A stretch of 64,000 nucleotides of DNA. It comes from Cordilura impudica. Taxonomy: Eukaryota; Arthropoda; Insecta; Diptera; Scathophagidae. Positions 33,575 through 45,034 of this stretch are shown one piece after another (position 1 is the first letter of the stretch; every line of letters begins with the position of its first letter). The notes beneath the pieces were generated by a model. It saw only the letters and a list, made by a program, of their open reading frames with translations, had not been told where the DNA came from and searched no databases. The stretch covers positions 109,533,625-109,597,624 of the forward strand of contig OY821517.1 of NCBI GenBank assembly GCA_963682025.1, given 5' to 3'. Made by a program: the position numbers and the translations under genes.

Positions 33575-36203
33575 CAGGCATGTCAAACTCGTGAATCGCG
33601 GGCCGCATGAACTTTAACATTTGGAAAAAAAATAAAAAAATAATAAGAAAATTACAGTCTGTTTAAACCAGGCATATCAAAATCGTGAAGCGCGGGTCGC
33701 GTGCAACCCGTGGCATGATTATTTGCAGCCAGCAACACTTTTCCACAACTATACAACTATACGCAAACAATTAAATAAAAATTAGAAGAACGTATGAAAA
33801 TATCATGTCGTAGTGTATTTACTATAACAAAGTACAGTTGGCATCATCACTAGACTGGCAGCGCGGCTGGCCAGTAGCTCTTAAGAAGAATGTACATGTG
33901 CTTTTTATTATTTGTTAAGTGATAGTGAGAGGGGAAGTACGAATTTGTGGAAAGCTTATATATAAGTAAAGAATAAATAGCGCCTTATAAAATATAGATT
34001 TGATTATTGCAACTATTTCATTGAGGCCACACTGTAATTCTTATCCATTAAGTTTTATCTCCATTTTGTCTCTTATGAAAGAATATTCATTTATTTTAGT
34101 ATTTCAATTTTTAAACCCTTCTATTTATGATGAAGCCAAGTACTAGAAAAAAATGAAAGGTTGAAAGTGAGCATCGTTGTTTTCAAGAAAATTTGGAGAT
34201 AAAATATTTTTTCATTCAAGAAAAAGGGAAAATATTTTGCTTAATATGCCGACAAACTATTTCGGTGTGCAAGGAATACAATATCAAATACGATAATATC
34301 CATAAAGAAGAATATGAAAACATTATTGGAAGAATGCGTAAGGAAAAGTTGATCGAAATAAAGGAAGGAGCTAAATCACCACATTCGCTATCGAAAGTTT
34401 TTGATCGAAATTATTTTTTATTTTCTAAAATAAAATAATGAGAATAATTTTACTATAAGGGCTGATATTTGTCCGTCTTCTCTAAATAATACACCAAAAT
34501 ATGAAATTTCGATTGATATTACTCCATATCGAATGCGGTGATTTGGCCCCAGTTCTTCGTAAACAATAAATAATTTTCACTAAAGCAATTGCAGAAAATG
34601 TGGCCGCTGTAAAAGCTAGATATCGGAAATCGCATTTAATTGCAAAAAAATCAAAACCATTTATGGAAGGTGAATTTTTTCGTGAATGTTGAATAATAGC
34701 AGCTGAAAGTTATGGACCTACATATATGGTAAATAAATATAAAAGCATAAGTTTATCCCCCAAATGCAGTTGCGAATAGAGCAACTGTCATTGCTTCAAA
34801 TTTAAGAGGCCAACTTCACTCAGTTGCATTAAATTTTGAAGCGTTTTCAATTGCTATCGATGAGTTTACTGATTTAACAGATACAGCCCAGTTACTCATT
34901 TTTTTTCGAGAATGTGACGGGAATATGAAAATAACTGAAGAGGTATCAGAAGTAATTCCAATGCATGGTACAACAACAGGATAAGATATTTTCGATCTGC
35001 TTATGACTGTTATTAAAAAATATGATTTTTCTTTGGCGACTGATGGGGCCCTTCTATGACGGGCGCTACACATGGCGTCATTGGTAGACTAAAAGCTTAT
35101 GTTAAAATTCAACAAAACAAATCTGTTCAACACATTCATTGCATTATTCACCAGCAGGTCTTATGTCCAAAAGTAATTAAAATTGATAACAAACCTAAAA
35201 AAGTTGGTAAAATTCGAGCACGCGGATTAAATCATCGGGAATTAACGTCATTGCTAAAAGATGTGGAATCTTATTACGAAGATTTGCCATATTATGCTGA
35301 AATTCGCTGGCTTTCAAGTCATAAAGTTTTAAGAAGATTTTTACAACTGTTGGACGTAATCGTACTTTTTTAAGAAATTAAAGATTATGAGTGCTCTGAA
35401 CTGAAAAATGTTAATTGGATGCAAGATTTGGCTTTCTCAATTGACATTACTGGGCATCTCAGTTAACTCAATATTAACCTGCAGGGCAGAAACATGCTCA
35501 TAAATTCATTGTATGGCCAAATAAATTCATTCAAACAAAAGATATCTCTGTGGAAAATAGAAACAACAAGAGAAAATTTATCAAGTTTTTCTAGTTGTAA
35601 GAATCTTTTGCTTAAATTTCGAGAATTGAAATTTGACAAATATGAGAAACAACTGAGAATGTTGGAAGGAGATTTCGAAGAGATGTTTTTGGATTTTCAA
35701 ATTACCGAATCTCAGTTAAATATTTTTTGCTTCCCGATGTCGGTCGTCATTGAAAATATTGATGAAACAGAAATATAAGGAAATTAGTATTCCAGAATTT
35801 TACGGGTACTGACCTGCAGATCGTTTTTCACAAATTCGATATTTTGTAATACTCATATTAAACATGTTTGGTAGCACAAATGAAGATGAATAAAACTGCA
35901 CAGATTAACTGAAGAACATTTTGCATCGATATTAAAAATTACAGCAAGTCAAAGTTTATCACCAGACTTTGATGATTTGAAAAATGCCAAGCGGTGCATT
36001 ATATCCAGCAAAAAATAATTTATATTCTTATTAATAAATATATTTCCATAAATGTTTTATTTGTTTTCTTTATGGTTTATTTTTACTCAATTCCATTCAA
36101 AATTTCAATTTTTGATAAAAGAGAGCAGATGCGGCCCGCAAGAGGATTGGACTACAATTTTCGATGAATTTGGCCGGTACACTAAATGTGTGTGACATGC
36201 CTG
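33575..36203 (+). mobile_element. hAT transposon (copy 2) with TIRs and 8-bp target duplication
   Basis: Left tip caggcatgtcaaact at 33575 and inverted right tip tgtgacatgcctg ending at 36203. Flanking 8-mers are gtttagac (33567-33574) and gtttaggc (36204-36211), 7 of 8 identical, as expected for hAT. The left tip is repeated imperfectly at about 33674 (caggcatatcaaaatcgtg), after a short piece of the same flank. Both ends contain gcgggccgc- or gcggcccgc-type words common in hAT-Charlie-like termini. The total is 2.6 kb with one broken transposase gene. Confidence 0.9.
34160..36030 (+). pseudogene. hAT transposase (GTF2IRD2/ZBED-like group), broken
   Basis: The N-terminal region (34193-34438) reads KYFFIQEKGKIFCLICRQTIS...KEYNIKY, a BED-type finger remnant with a CLIC pair. 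Then come KARYRKSHLIAKKSKPFMEGEF (34605-34680), SIAIDEFTDLTDTAQLLIFF with the first catalytic Asp (34848-34905), VIPMHGTTTG, and SLATDGALL with the second Asp (35030-35050). After a break, 35056-35373 gives IHCIIHQQVLCPKVIK, IRARGLNHRELTSLL and EIRWLSSHKVLRRF. The C terminus continues with LRMLEGDFEEMFLDF and, near 35920-36000, LTEEHFASILKITAS. These blocks match the hAT group that also gave rise to vertebrate GTF2IRD2- and ZBED/EPM2AIP1-like proteins. Stops and frameshifts separate at least five frames, so it is inactive. Confidence 0.85.
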
Positions 36204-36404
36204 GTTTAGGCCATTTACACGATACTTATTTCTAACTAATTAGATAAAGAGATAAGAATAAACCAATTTTGAGTGGTATTTTTATTAGATTTTTTTCCTG
36301 TAGATATGAAAAACTTCAAACAGGATGCTATATATAAATCTAAAAATGTACCGATCTTGATTATATTTGGTGAAACCACTTATTTTGGTAAAAAATATAC
36401 AAAC

Positions 36405-37113
36405 ACGTAAGAAAATTATAGTTGGTCTAGACCAACTGTAGTATACCCTATACAACGCGTTTATGACCAACTAATTAGATATAGAAATTAAGCATAAACC
36501 AAAATTGAGTGGCATTGTTATTCATTTTTTTGGCTGCAGATATAAAAAAGTTCATATCGGGACTATGTCGAAAAATTGACCGACCCTGACCATATTTGGC
36601 AAAGTAACATATATTTTGAAAAAATATATACAAACCAAATTTGGAAAAAATCTGTGCAATATTTTTGTTTTTGACAGATTTTAGTGAAGATCGGGAAGCA
36701 TTTCTATATGGGGCCTATGAATAAGAATTGTCCTATAGGAATTATTTTTGGACTACTGATTATTGGATATAATAAACACATAAAAACTCAATTTGACTGA
36801 GATCTATATGATAATTTGGACCTTATGGCAATTTATATCGATTTTATAAGGGTCATTTGTATGGAGACTAGGTCTGAGCATGGACCGAATTTCACCAATT
36901 TCACCAATTTATATACCAATATGACAAATTCCGTCCGACGGACGGACGGACGGACGGACGGACGGACGGACGGACGGACGGACGGATGGACATAGCTAAA
37001 TTGACTACAAAAGTGATTCTGTGTCGATTGGTATAATAAAAGAAATATTTTTGGTAGTTACAAACAGCAGCACAAAGTCTTTATACCCACACCACATAAC
37101 GGTATAAGGTATA
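36405..37113 (-). mobile_element. GTCY-type element, near full length, nested in another
   Basis: Starts cgtaagaaaattatag, has a perfect variant palindrome (agttggtctagaccaact), all internal blocks, a long GACG run and the ggtataaggtat tip. The older element resumes on the right, so this copy inserted into it. Confidence 0.85.
36937..36985. repeat. (GACG)n microsatellite, about 12 units
   Basis: The longest GTCY/GACG run in the window. It lies inside the nested element, at the position of the core in the other copies. Confidence 0.95.
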
Positions 37114-37394
37114 ACAATAATTGAAAAAATCTGTGCAATATTTTCTTATTTCTATAGATTAAACCCAAAATGACCAGAAATATTTTTGGTTTGTAATTTA
37201 AATTAAAATTGCTAAATAAAATGCTGAGAATACATTTCGTAGCTAGAATTGTTATTCTGTCCCCAGATAGGGCACGAAGGCGCATTGCCATATGGTTATT
37301 CCAGACACTACACAGTTTTTTATTGTGAAACATAAATTGTCAGATTTTTACATACACGTTTTTTTTTATTAATACAAAAAATCTTCAAAATATG

Positions 37395-38070
37395 TTAAAG
37401 AAACCAACATCCCAGTTATTACAGGTGGTATGGCCACTAGTTTTACATAATTTCCTTGCACATCGTCTTCTTTCAATAACCCGCATGACGTTGCCATCAC
37501 AGTTTTTTGTTTTTGTATCTAAAAAGTGAAAAAAAAACCAGATCGTTACAAAAATCTCCGTCAATACACCACATATCTCTAAATCTGGATGTACTTTGCA
37601 TCCGTCACCAATAAAATTCCTCCAAAAACCACGTATTCATTTGAATTACTAGCAACATGCTGAATGTAGAATCATCGAAGAATTTTTCAAACTGCTAATC
37701 TGTCTCCAAATGACGACAGTCGAAATAACTCCCTGATGTGAAGATTGGAATCGAAGCAAAAGAATTGCTGTTTACGCAAATTAATTGGGTACCTTTGTTA
37801 TCTGTTGGCAGATTCACATCAGAGTTGTTAATGATGTTATCTTCACTAGTATTACTGTCCTCAGTTTGGTTGCTAGTGTCAAAACTAAAGTATCAAATTT
37901 TTCTTAACACGACTTCGGAATTCGAATTAAGTTCTATCGCGCAACCATTATCCGGAATTCACCTGTTTCAGCATCGTCGTCGCCGTAAATATTACTGTCA
38001 CCAAGAAGTAGTTCAATTAAAAACGTTCACAAAACTTCATCATTGTCACTATCAAGCTCTTCAATAAAGT
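37395..38070 (-). pseudogene. piggyBac-like relic, two pieces
   Basis: On the minus strand, the higher-coordinate part has acidic segments (ELDSDNDEV; NQTEDSNTSEDNI), then a FEKFFDDSTFSMLLVIQ block near 37640-37700. This resembles the acidic N terminus and the F..FF.D......V..TN region of piggyBac transposases. The lower part at 37395-37480 reads RRRCARKLCKTSGHTTC...DVGFF and stops, resembling the cysteine-rich C terminus. The catalytic middle is missing, so this would be an internally deleted copy. Wording is weak and several frames are needed. Confidence 0.4.
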
Positions 38071-38189
38071 AACATTTCCCTTAGGGCCAATTTTATGAAA
38101 AAAAATTATATATGTATATGTATATTTCATGTTTGTATATACTGATAGAGTTAGCAAATTGCGTTAACATATGGGTACGATCAGTCAAT

Positions 38190-38566
38190 TTTGGTTAAGT
38201 GAAGATCGGGAATTATCTTTATATTTTTTGGGTGTAATAAACTCATCCAAGCCAAATTGGCCGAGACCTATACTACAATTTGCATGTTATGGCAATTTAA
38301 GTCACCATTGGTATGGGATCTAGGTTAGCACCTACGCTGATTTGCACCAGTTTCAACGAGACTCGTTCTGTGGCTGATAAAAACTTATATACCAAATTTA
38401 ATCAAAATACATAATATCTGCGAACTGCAGTTTAATCACAAGGTCAACATGGACATACAGGCAGAAGAAATGATAGACGAACGGATGGACGGATATCACA
38501 AATTCGACTCAGAAAACGATTGTGTGTCGGTTGATAGAATAAGAGGTAGGTCTATCTCAAATACTC
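38190..38566 (-). mobile_element. GTCY-type element, old fragment
   Basis: Contains the gtgaagatcggg, gttatggcaattta, caagg-type and gaacggatggacggat blocks in family order. Both tips are missing and divergence is high. Confidence 0.7.
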
Positions 38567-38580
38567 CGCAGGGATAAATA

Positions 38581-39342
38581 AAAACAAGTAAGAGAATTAT
38601 AGTCGGTCTAGACCGACTATACGATACCCTATACCATGCGTATCTTTTAGGCCCAACTAACTGGACATAGAAAATAAGCAAAAACCAAACTTGAGTGGGA
38701 TTTTCATAAATTTTTTTGGCTGCAGATATGAAAAAGTTCATATCGGATGCTATATCTATATAGGGACTAGGTCCAAAAATGGACCGATCCTGATCATGTT
38801 TGGTAAAGTCTCTTGTATTTTGCAAAAATATATACAAACAAAATTTGAGAAGAATCAGTGCATTATTTTTGTTTTTTAATAGATTTAGGTGAGATCGGGA
38901 AGCAGCTCTGTATGGGGTCAAAGGGATCATTTTTGGACTACTCATTAATGGATGTAATGAACGCATACAAACCCAATTTGAGTAAGATCTATATGACAAT
39001 TTGGATCTTATGGCAATTTATGTCGATTTCATATGGGTAATTCGTATGGGGGCTAGGTCGGAACATGGACCGATTCTCACCAATTTTAATAGCGTTCATC
39101 CCATGGCCGTTAAAAGCTTACATACCAAATTTCATCAAAATATATCATATTTGGCGACCTGCAGTTTGATTACAAGATTTACATGGACACACAGACGGAC
39201 GGACGGACATTGTTAAATCAACTCAGAAAGTGATTCTGATTCGATCGGTATAATTAAAGATGGGTCTAGGTCAAATATTTTTGGTTGTTACAAACAGCAG
39301 CACAAAGTCATTATACCCAAACCACATAGTGGTATAGGGTAT
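38581..39342 (-). mobile_element. GTCY-type element, full length
   Basis: Starts aaaacaagtaagagaattat, perfect palindrome agtcggtctagaccgact at about 38611, ataccctataccatgcg subterminal repeat, (GACG) core at about 39193-39207, and ends accacatagtggtatagggtat. About 760 bp; a good reference copy. Confidence 0.9.
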
Positions 39343-39344
39343 AA

Positions 39345-39880
39345 TAAATCAATTTGTTGTATTAAAGGTGAATTTAGAACAAACGAAACGATAACACAAA
39401 TGGTCTTCTGACATCTAAGTGAACTAGTTTTGTGAACAGACGTGTTCTTTAATATCCGTGTTACTACTGTTTTGCATTTGTTTTACATTAATGCATTTTT
39501 TATTTAAATGAAAAAACAAAAAAAAAAAAGAAACACAAACATAAAAAATAAATTAATAAAAAACAACAACAAAAATTTAAGATAACAAATTTAAACATGC
39601 ACTAGTTAGTGACAATCTGAATGCAAATATCGTTAAAAGAATAAGCAAAAGAAAAAAAGAAACAAATTACAATGATGCACGTAGTGCATTATATTCCAGT
39701 AACTATTTTTCCCCTCTACAAACAATTGATTATGTATGACACATTAGATGATGACGATAAAATAGTCGAAATTCATGTACCACCAATTACAACTGTAAAA
39801 TGTAAGATCAAAGAAGCTCATTAGTTATGCAACGTTAGTAAAATCATCGATTATGCAATTAGAAAAATTTCTATTGGCCT
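39345..39880. other. AT-rich DNA upstream of the PLE coding part
   Basis: Long A-rich runs and no motif. It may contain the 5' part of the Penelope-like element, but I cannot show it. Confidence 0.35.
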
Positions 39881-40392
39881 TTGTTCCTTAAGGCCAAAAC
39901 AGATTTTAAAAAACTAGTGTCAAATAAATATGAATTTTTCACCTCCGTAACCAAAAAAAAAAAAAAAAAAAAAAAAACATATAATTACTATCCGGTATCT
40001 TCCGTCGTGGTATCGTTATTTACGAACATACCTATTCATTTAGCTATTAACAACATCATGACGCATTGCCACACTTTAAAACTCCATACTAAAATACCTA
40101 GGTCGCAATTTTTAAAAATTCTAAAATTTTGTTTAAACGACAATAATTATTTCATTTACGGGCATATATTTTATAGCCAGACATATGGCATGCCAATGGG
40201 AAATCCACTGTCTCCAACCATTGCCGACATAGTATTGGATGCTCTTTTGGAAGAAACTACTAAAGAATTAGAAAATAATAATATAAAAATCAAGCTACTG
40301 ATGAAATATGTAGACGATTTATTTGCCATCATAAAAGGAGAAGATGAAGCAGTAATACTAAAAAATTGTCATAATAAAATTATGTTTACAAT
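39881..40392 (+). pseudogene. Penelope-like reverse transcriptase fragment
   Basis: After a poly-Lys tract encoded by an A run, the frame reads VSLFTNIPIHLAINN, FLKILKFCLNDNNYFIY, YGMPMGNPLSPTIADIVLDALL and LMKYVDDLFAIIKG. These are the standard RT palm blocks of Penelope-like elements, with the YVDD active site. The normal Asp before VSLFTNIP is Val here (SVVVSLF for a DVVSLF-type block), so a catalytic residue seems lost. The frame ends at the GTCY element inserted at 40394. The short piece at 41159-41260 (KTEDLNNINSIYATNLI) resembles the extreme C terminus of PLE proteins after the GIY-YIG nuclease; the nuclease itself is absent. Confidence 0.85.
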
Positions 40393-40393
40393 A

Positions 40394-41158
40394 AACAAGT
40401 AAGAAAATTATAGTCGGTCTAGACTGACTATATGATACCCTATACCATGCGTTTAGAGAACCTATCTCATAGGCCCAAATTTGAGTGGGATTTTTATTAA
40501 TTGTTTTGGCTGCAGATATGAAAAACTTCATATCGGATGCTATATCTATATGGGGACTAGGCCCAAAAATGGACCGATCCTGACTATGTTTGGTAAAGTC
40601 TCTTGTATTTTGCAAAAATATATATAAACAACATTTGAGAAAAATCAGTGCAATATTGTTGATTTCTGATAGATTTAAATGAAGATCGGGAAGCAGCTCT
40701 ATATGGGGCCTATGACTAAGAGTTGTCCCATAGGGATCATTTTTAGACTACTCATTAATGGATGTAATAAACGCATACAAACCCAATTTGAGTAAGATCT
40801 ATATGACAATTTGGATCTTATGGCAAGTTATGTCGATTTCATAGGGGTCATTTGTATGGGGGCTAGATCTGAACATGGACTGATTCTCACCAATTTTAAT
40901 AGCGTTCATTCTATGGCCGACGAAAGCTTATATACCAGATTTCATCAAAATAAATTCATATTTGCGACCTGCAGTTTGATTACAAGCTTTACATGGACAC
41001 ACAGACGGACGGACGGACGGACATCGTTAAATCGAATCAGATAGTGTTTCTGATTCGATCGGTATAATTAAAGATGGGTGTAGGTCAAATATTTTTTGTT
41101 GTTACAAACATCAACACAAAGTCATTATACCCAAACCACATAGTGGTATAGGGTATAA
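40394..41158 (-). mobile_element. GTCY-type element, full length, inside the PLE
   Basis: Starts aacaagtaagaaaattat, palindrome with one mismatch (agtcggtctagactgact), (GACG) core near 41004-41022, ends accacatagtggtatagggtat. It interrupts the PLE reading frame. Confidence 0.9.
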
Positions 41159-41269
41159 TAAAATATGTTGTCAACAAAACAGAGGATTTAAATAATATTA
41201 ATTCAATATACGCTACTAATTTGATACGTAACATTAAAGAAGAAACAATTTTGACATTTTTATTTATTT

Positions 41270-42040
41270 TTATACCCTATACCACCATGTGGTTTGGGTA
41301 TAACGACTTTGTGCTGCTGTTTGTAGCAACCAAAATTATTTGACCTAGACCCATCTTTAATTATACCGATCGAATCAGAATCACTTTCTGAGTTGATTTA
41401 ACAATGTCCGTCCGTCTGTGTGTCCATGTATGGCTTTTAATCAAACTGCAGGTCGCAAATATGAATATATTTTGATGAAATTTGGCACGTAAGCTTTTAT
41501 CGGCCATGGGATGAAGGCTGTTGAAATTGGTGATTATCGGTCCATGTTCAGACCTAGCCCCCATACAAATAACCCATATGAAATCGACATAAATTGCCAT
41601 AAGATCCAAATTGTCATATAGATCTTACTCAAATTGGGTTTGTATGCGTTCATTACATCCACTAATGAGTAGTCCAAAAATGATCCCTTTGACCCCATAT
41701 AGAACTGCTTCCCGATCTTCACTTAAATCTATTAAAAAACAAAAATATTGCACTGATTCTTCTCAAATTTTGTTTGTACATATTTTTGCAAAATACAAGA
41801 GACTTTATCAAACATGATCAGGATCGGTCCATTTTTGGAGCTAGTCCCTTTATAGATATAGCATCCGATATGAACTTTTTCATATCTGCAGCCAAAAAAA
41901 TTAATAAAAATCCCACTCAAATTTGGTTTTTGCTTATTTTAAATGTCCAGTTAGTTGGGCCTAAGAGATAGGGTTTCTAAACGCATGGTATAGGGTATCG
42001 TATAGTCGGTCTAGACCGACTATAATTTTCTTAGTTGTTT
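41270..42040 (+). mobile_element. GTCY-type element, full length, opposite orientation
   Basis: Starts tataccctataccaccatgtgg, GTCC/GTCT core at about 41407-41420, ends with perfect palindrome agtcggtctagaccgact and ataattttcttagttgttt. With the copy at 40394-41158 it forms a ~760-bp-arm inverted pair around 110 bp. Confidence 0.9.
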
Positions 42041-42254
42041 AAATTATTACGTTATTTTTAAGAAATTAAATTGTGTTTTATTTCGTATATTTTTATTGTG
42101 TAAAATTTTACGTTTTGGAAAAAAAACTAATGTGAAAATTGCCGCAAGAATATTTGTGAGTTGTAATTTATTTATTGTTGTTTATCATTGTTGTTGTTTT
42201 AAAGCTAATGTATTATTCTCTCCATTTAGTTTTATAATGTTGCCAGATTAAATA

Positions 42255-42300
42255 AAATTCATCCCTGAAGATGCTGGAAAATACCTAGGGAAACGTCGGA
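42255..42300 (+). ncRNA. Hammerhead-like core in the PLE terminus
   Basis: CTGAAGA (42265-42271, fitting CUGANGA) is followed by a short imperfect stem and GAAAC (42290-42294), then GTCGG. Hammerhead motifs with this order are known in PLE terminal repeats. Stem II here is weak (4 bp with a wobble and bulges), so activity is doubtful. The surrounding 100 bp align with 61352-61437. Confidence 0.55.
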
Positions 42301-42399
42301 GTTTGAAAATGAAATAAATAGTTTGTTAGTTACATTTTAAAAATAGTGACCTTGAATGTCCATTTAGAAAAATTCTAAAACACATAATAAATTTACTAT

Positions 42400-44148
42400 T
42401 ACTGAATTAAGAGAAAATTTCTCAGTAATTGATTATTTAAAGGTGAGATGGGAATTCCAAAATGCGAAACAGTCGAAGATTAAACAACGCTACAATTGTT
42501 AAATATTTGGCCATGGTTCAAGACGTTGTAAAATTAAAATATTTTGTGGAACTTGTGCCGGCCGACATAAGGTATCTGAATGCATCGAAAAACTGTTAAG
42601 TCTGCAAACTGCAGTGGTGCACATATGTCTACTTTCGATCAGTGCTCGAGTAAGGTAAATTATATAAATACTCGGCAAAGTACACAAACAGCTCCATGGC
42701 ATCATATATATGATAATGCTGCACTCACCTATACAAGGACCTATAACAGCAGCTTTCCAAAAACACTTCGTCAAAATGTAGTTGTTCACAGTGGAATTTG
42801 GTTATTTACAACATTGATATTAATATATTTACAAACAATTATATTTCCCAGGTGGTGTAGCCAGGAAAGATGGTATAATAAAATATCTCTTTCCTTCTGA
42901 TATTCAAATACTTACTTTAGTTGTAGAAACCAATCTTGGGGCTGCATCAGAGAAAATTGTTGTTGCAATATTTTGAACAAAAAATTAGACTCTAGTAATA
43001 TCACTATAATAGATCCACACACTATCTGCAATTGCCAATAGGCAAGGATCTACCTTGGACCTATTCTTAATGAATTTATCAGTACTAAACGACCTACGCT
43101 CCGATCATCTTCCCGATAAAATATCATTGACTGGTTCCTATAATAGCTCAATTGTATTTAACTATGACTTTAATAATGTCAACTGAATAGTTTACGCCAG
43201 TCATATCAATAGAAATATCAATGTTCCCGATATAGACATCATAAGATAGATTTCAGTGTTCCAAAAAAAGCCCCCTTTTATATTGATAGATCCCTACGAC
43301 AATTTTTAAAAGATATAATGCAATAGAAAACCAGTTATATATAAAACTGCCATCGTTACAGATTCCTAAATGATCTGCACCAAATGAAGGTTTTCTATAA
43401 TTTATTTCAGGAAGAAATTGAGAAATTTGAAAACAAATGAAAATTTCATCAAATGAAAATTTCTAGAATTTATTGAAAGCGATAATATCATTCCTTCTCA
43501 ACATTATGGTTTTCGTAGAGAGCATAATAACTCCAATCCACTGATCCGAATAGGGAACTTAGTTAATAAAAACTTCAGAGATCATAAATAGACTGAAATG
43601 GTATTACTGGACATCAAAGCCGCTTTTGATTCTGTATGACATAACGGCCTAATTTTTAAAATTCCTGTTGAGCAGATCAAAAAATCTATAGTTTTCTGTC
43701 CTGTCAAACATATAAAGTTCAAATCGGTTCTACTTGTTCACTGCAGGGTGCCCTCAAGGTTTTTGTATACATGTAATTTTTCACAATTAGATCACTGCAC
43801 TATGTGAATATTTGCTAATGACACTACGATACTTAACTCAGAAACTCTGGCTTCTGATGTTATAGCCCAACTCCAAAATATTTTATTTGAATAACAACGT
43901 TATTTTAATAAATGGAAAATAATGCTCAACTATGATAAAACACAATGTATATATTTCACTGGAAAACGCAAATCATGTTTCTTATCACAAAAAATATTAA
44001 CTTTAATAATAATAAAATTTCACGAAAAAATTAGGTTAAATGTATGGGTGTTGTCCTTGATCCTAAAATAAAGTTAAAAATCGCCTTTCACTTTTTCTTT
44101 TATAAATCGTATTTCAAGCATTGATAACAAAAAATTAATATTAAAGGC
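42400..44148 (+). pseudogene. jockey-clade LINE remnant: Gag knuckles, endonuclease end, RT
   Basis: 42475-42650 holds zinc-knuckle wording (RYNC*IFGHGSRRC, CGTCAGRHKVSEC, a CSGAHMSTFDQC group). The first Cys is replaced by Arg and a TAA sits inside the first knuckle. At 43030-43120 the endonuclease tail reads STLDLFLMNLSVLNDLRSDHLP. At 43490-44100 the RT blocks are IIPSQHYGFRREHNNSNPL, MVLLDIKAAFDSV, a damaged CPQG-type block, IFANDTTILNSETLASD (YADD-type site changed) and KWKIMLNYDKTQCIYF. The order Gag-EN-RT and the wording fit the jockey clade. Large parts are missing, stops are frequent, and the 3' end is cut by the GTCY element at 44154. No function remains. Confidence 0.75.
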
Positions 44149-44153
44149 TATTT

Positions 44154-44899
44154 ATACCCTATACCACTATGTGGTTTGGGTATAATGACTTTGTGCTGCT
44201 GTTTGTAACAACCAAAAATTTTTGACCCAGACACACATTTAATTATACCGATCGAATCGGAATCACTTTTTGAGTTGATTTAACAATGTCCGTCCGTCCG
44301 TCCGTCCGTCTGTGTGTCCATGTAAACCTTTTAATCAAACTGCAGGTCGCAAATATGAACATATTTCGATGAAATTTGGTATATGAGCTTCTATCGGCCA
44401 TGGGTTGAAATTGGTGAGAATCGGACCATGTTCAGACCTAGCCCCCATACAAATTACCCTTATGAAATCGACATAAATTGCCATAGGATCCAAATTGTCA
44501 TATAGATCTTACTCAAATTGGGTCTGTAAGCGTTCATTACATCCACTAATGGGTAGTCCAAAAATGCTCCCTTTGGCCCCATATAGAGCTGCTTCCCGAT
44601 ATTCACTTAAATCTATTAAAAAACAAAAATATTGCACTGATTCTTCTCAAATTTTGTTTGTGTATGTTTTTGCAAAATACAAGAGACGTTACCAACCATG
44701 GTCAGGATCGGTCCATTTTTGGACATAGTCCCCATATAGATATAGCATCCGATATGAACTTTTTCAAAATTTTTTCAAATTTGGTTTTTGCTTATTTTCT
44801 ATGTCCAGTTAGTTGGGCCTAAAAGATAGGGTTTCTAAACGCATTGTATAGGGTATCGTATAGTCGGTCTAGACCGACTATAATTTTCTTACTTGTTTT
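44154..44899 (+). mobile_element. GTCY-type element, full length
   Basis: Starts ataccctataccactatgtgg, (GTCC)4GTCT core at 44290-44310, ends with tatagggtat and the perfect palindrome, then ataattttcttacttgtttt. It truncates the jockey-like LINE. Confidence 0.9.
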
Positions 44900-44959
44900 C
44901 ATGTTGTAATACTGTGTGCAGCACCAATTTGGTCCACTAGTGCTAAGTGTCATACATAA

Positions 44960-45030
44960 CAGGTAAGAAAATTATACCATGCGTTTAGAGACCGTAACTC
45001 TTAGGTCCAACCAATTAAACAGTACAATAT
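44960..45030 (-). mobile_element. GTCY-type element, 70-bp terminal fragment
   Basis: Reads ggtaagaaaattat directly joined to accatgcgtttagagaccg and a ggtccaaccaa-like block; the palindrome has been deleted. Confidence 0.7.
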
Positions 45031-45034
45031 TTTT

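Larger units (their letters stand above)
33541..37165 (-). mobile_element. GTCY-type element split by a hAT and by another GTCY element
   Basis: Its pieces are 33541-33574, 36204-36404 and about 37114-37165. Read in order, with the inserts skipped, they follow the family sequence: aagaaaattacagtcggtttagac, then ggccatttacacgatac...taactaattagataaagag, then after the second insert attgaaaaaatctgtgcaatatttt. The remainder, including the GTCY core, is missing. Confidence 0.75.
39881..42345 (+). mobile_element. Penelope-like element (PLE), deleted and twice interrupted
   Basis: Pieces in order: reverse transcriptase (39881-40392), a GTCY element, a short C-terminal coding remnant (41159-41260), an opposite GTCY element, and a 3' terminal region (42041-42345) with a hammerhead-like core. 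The RT wording and the ribozyme-like terminus are both PLE hallmarks. The region between the end of RT and the last residues of the GIY-YIG endonuclease is missing, so a deletion accompanies the first insertion. Confidence 0.75.

Noticed and set aside
36937..36985. Independent simple-sequence microsatellite
   Set aside because: It occupies the fixed core position of a GTCY element, so it is part of a mobile element.
37738..38067. 109-codon plus-strand frame
   Set aside because: The minus strand gives acidic and piggyBac-like wording; the plus frame looks like its shadow.
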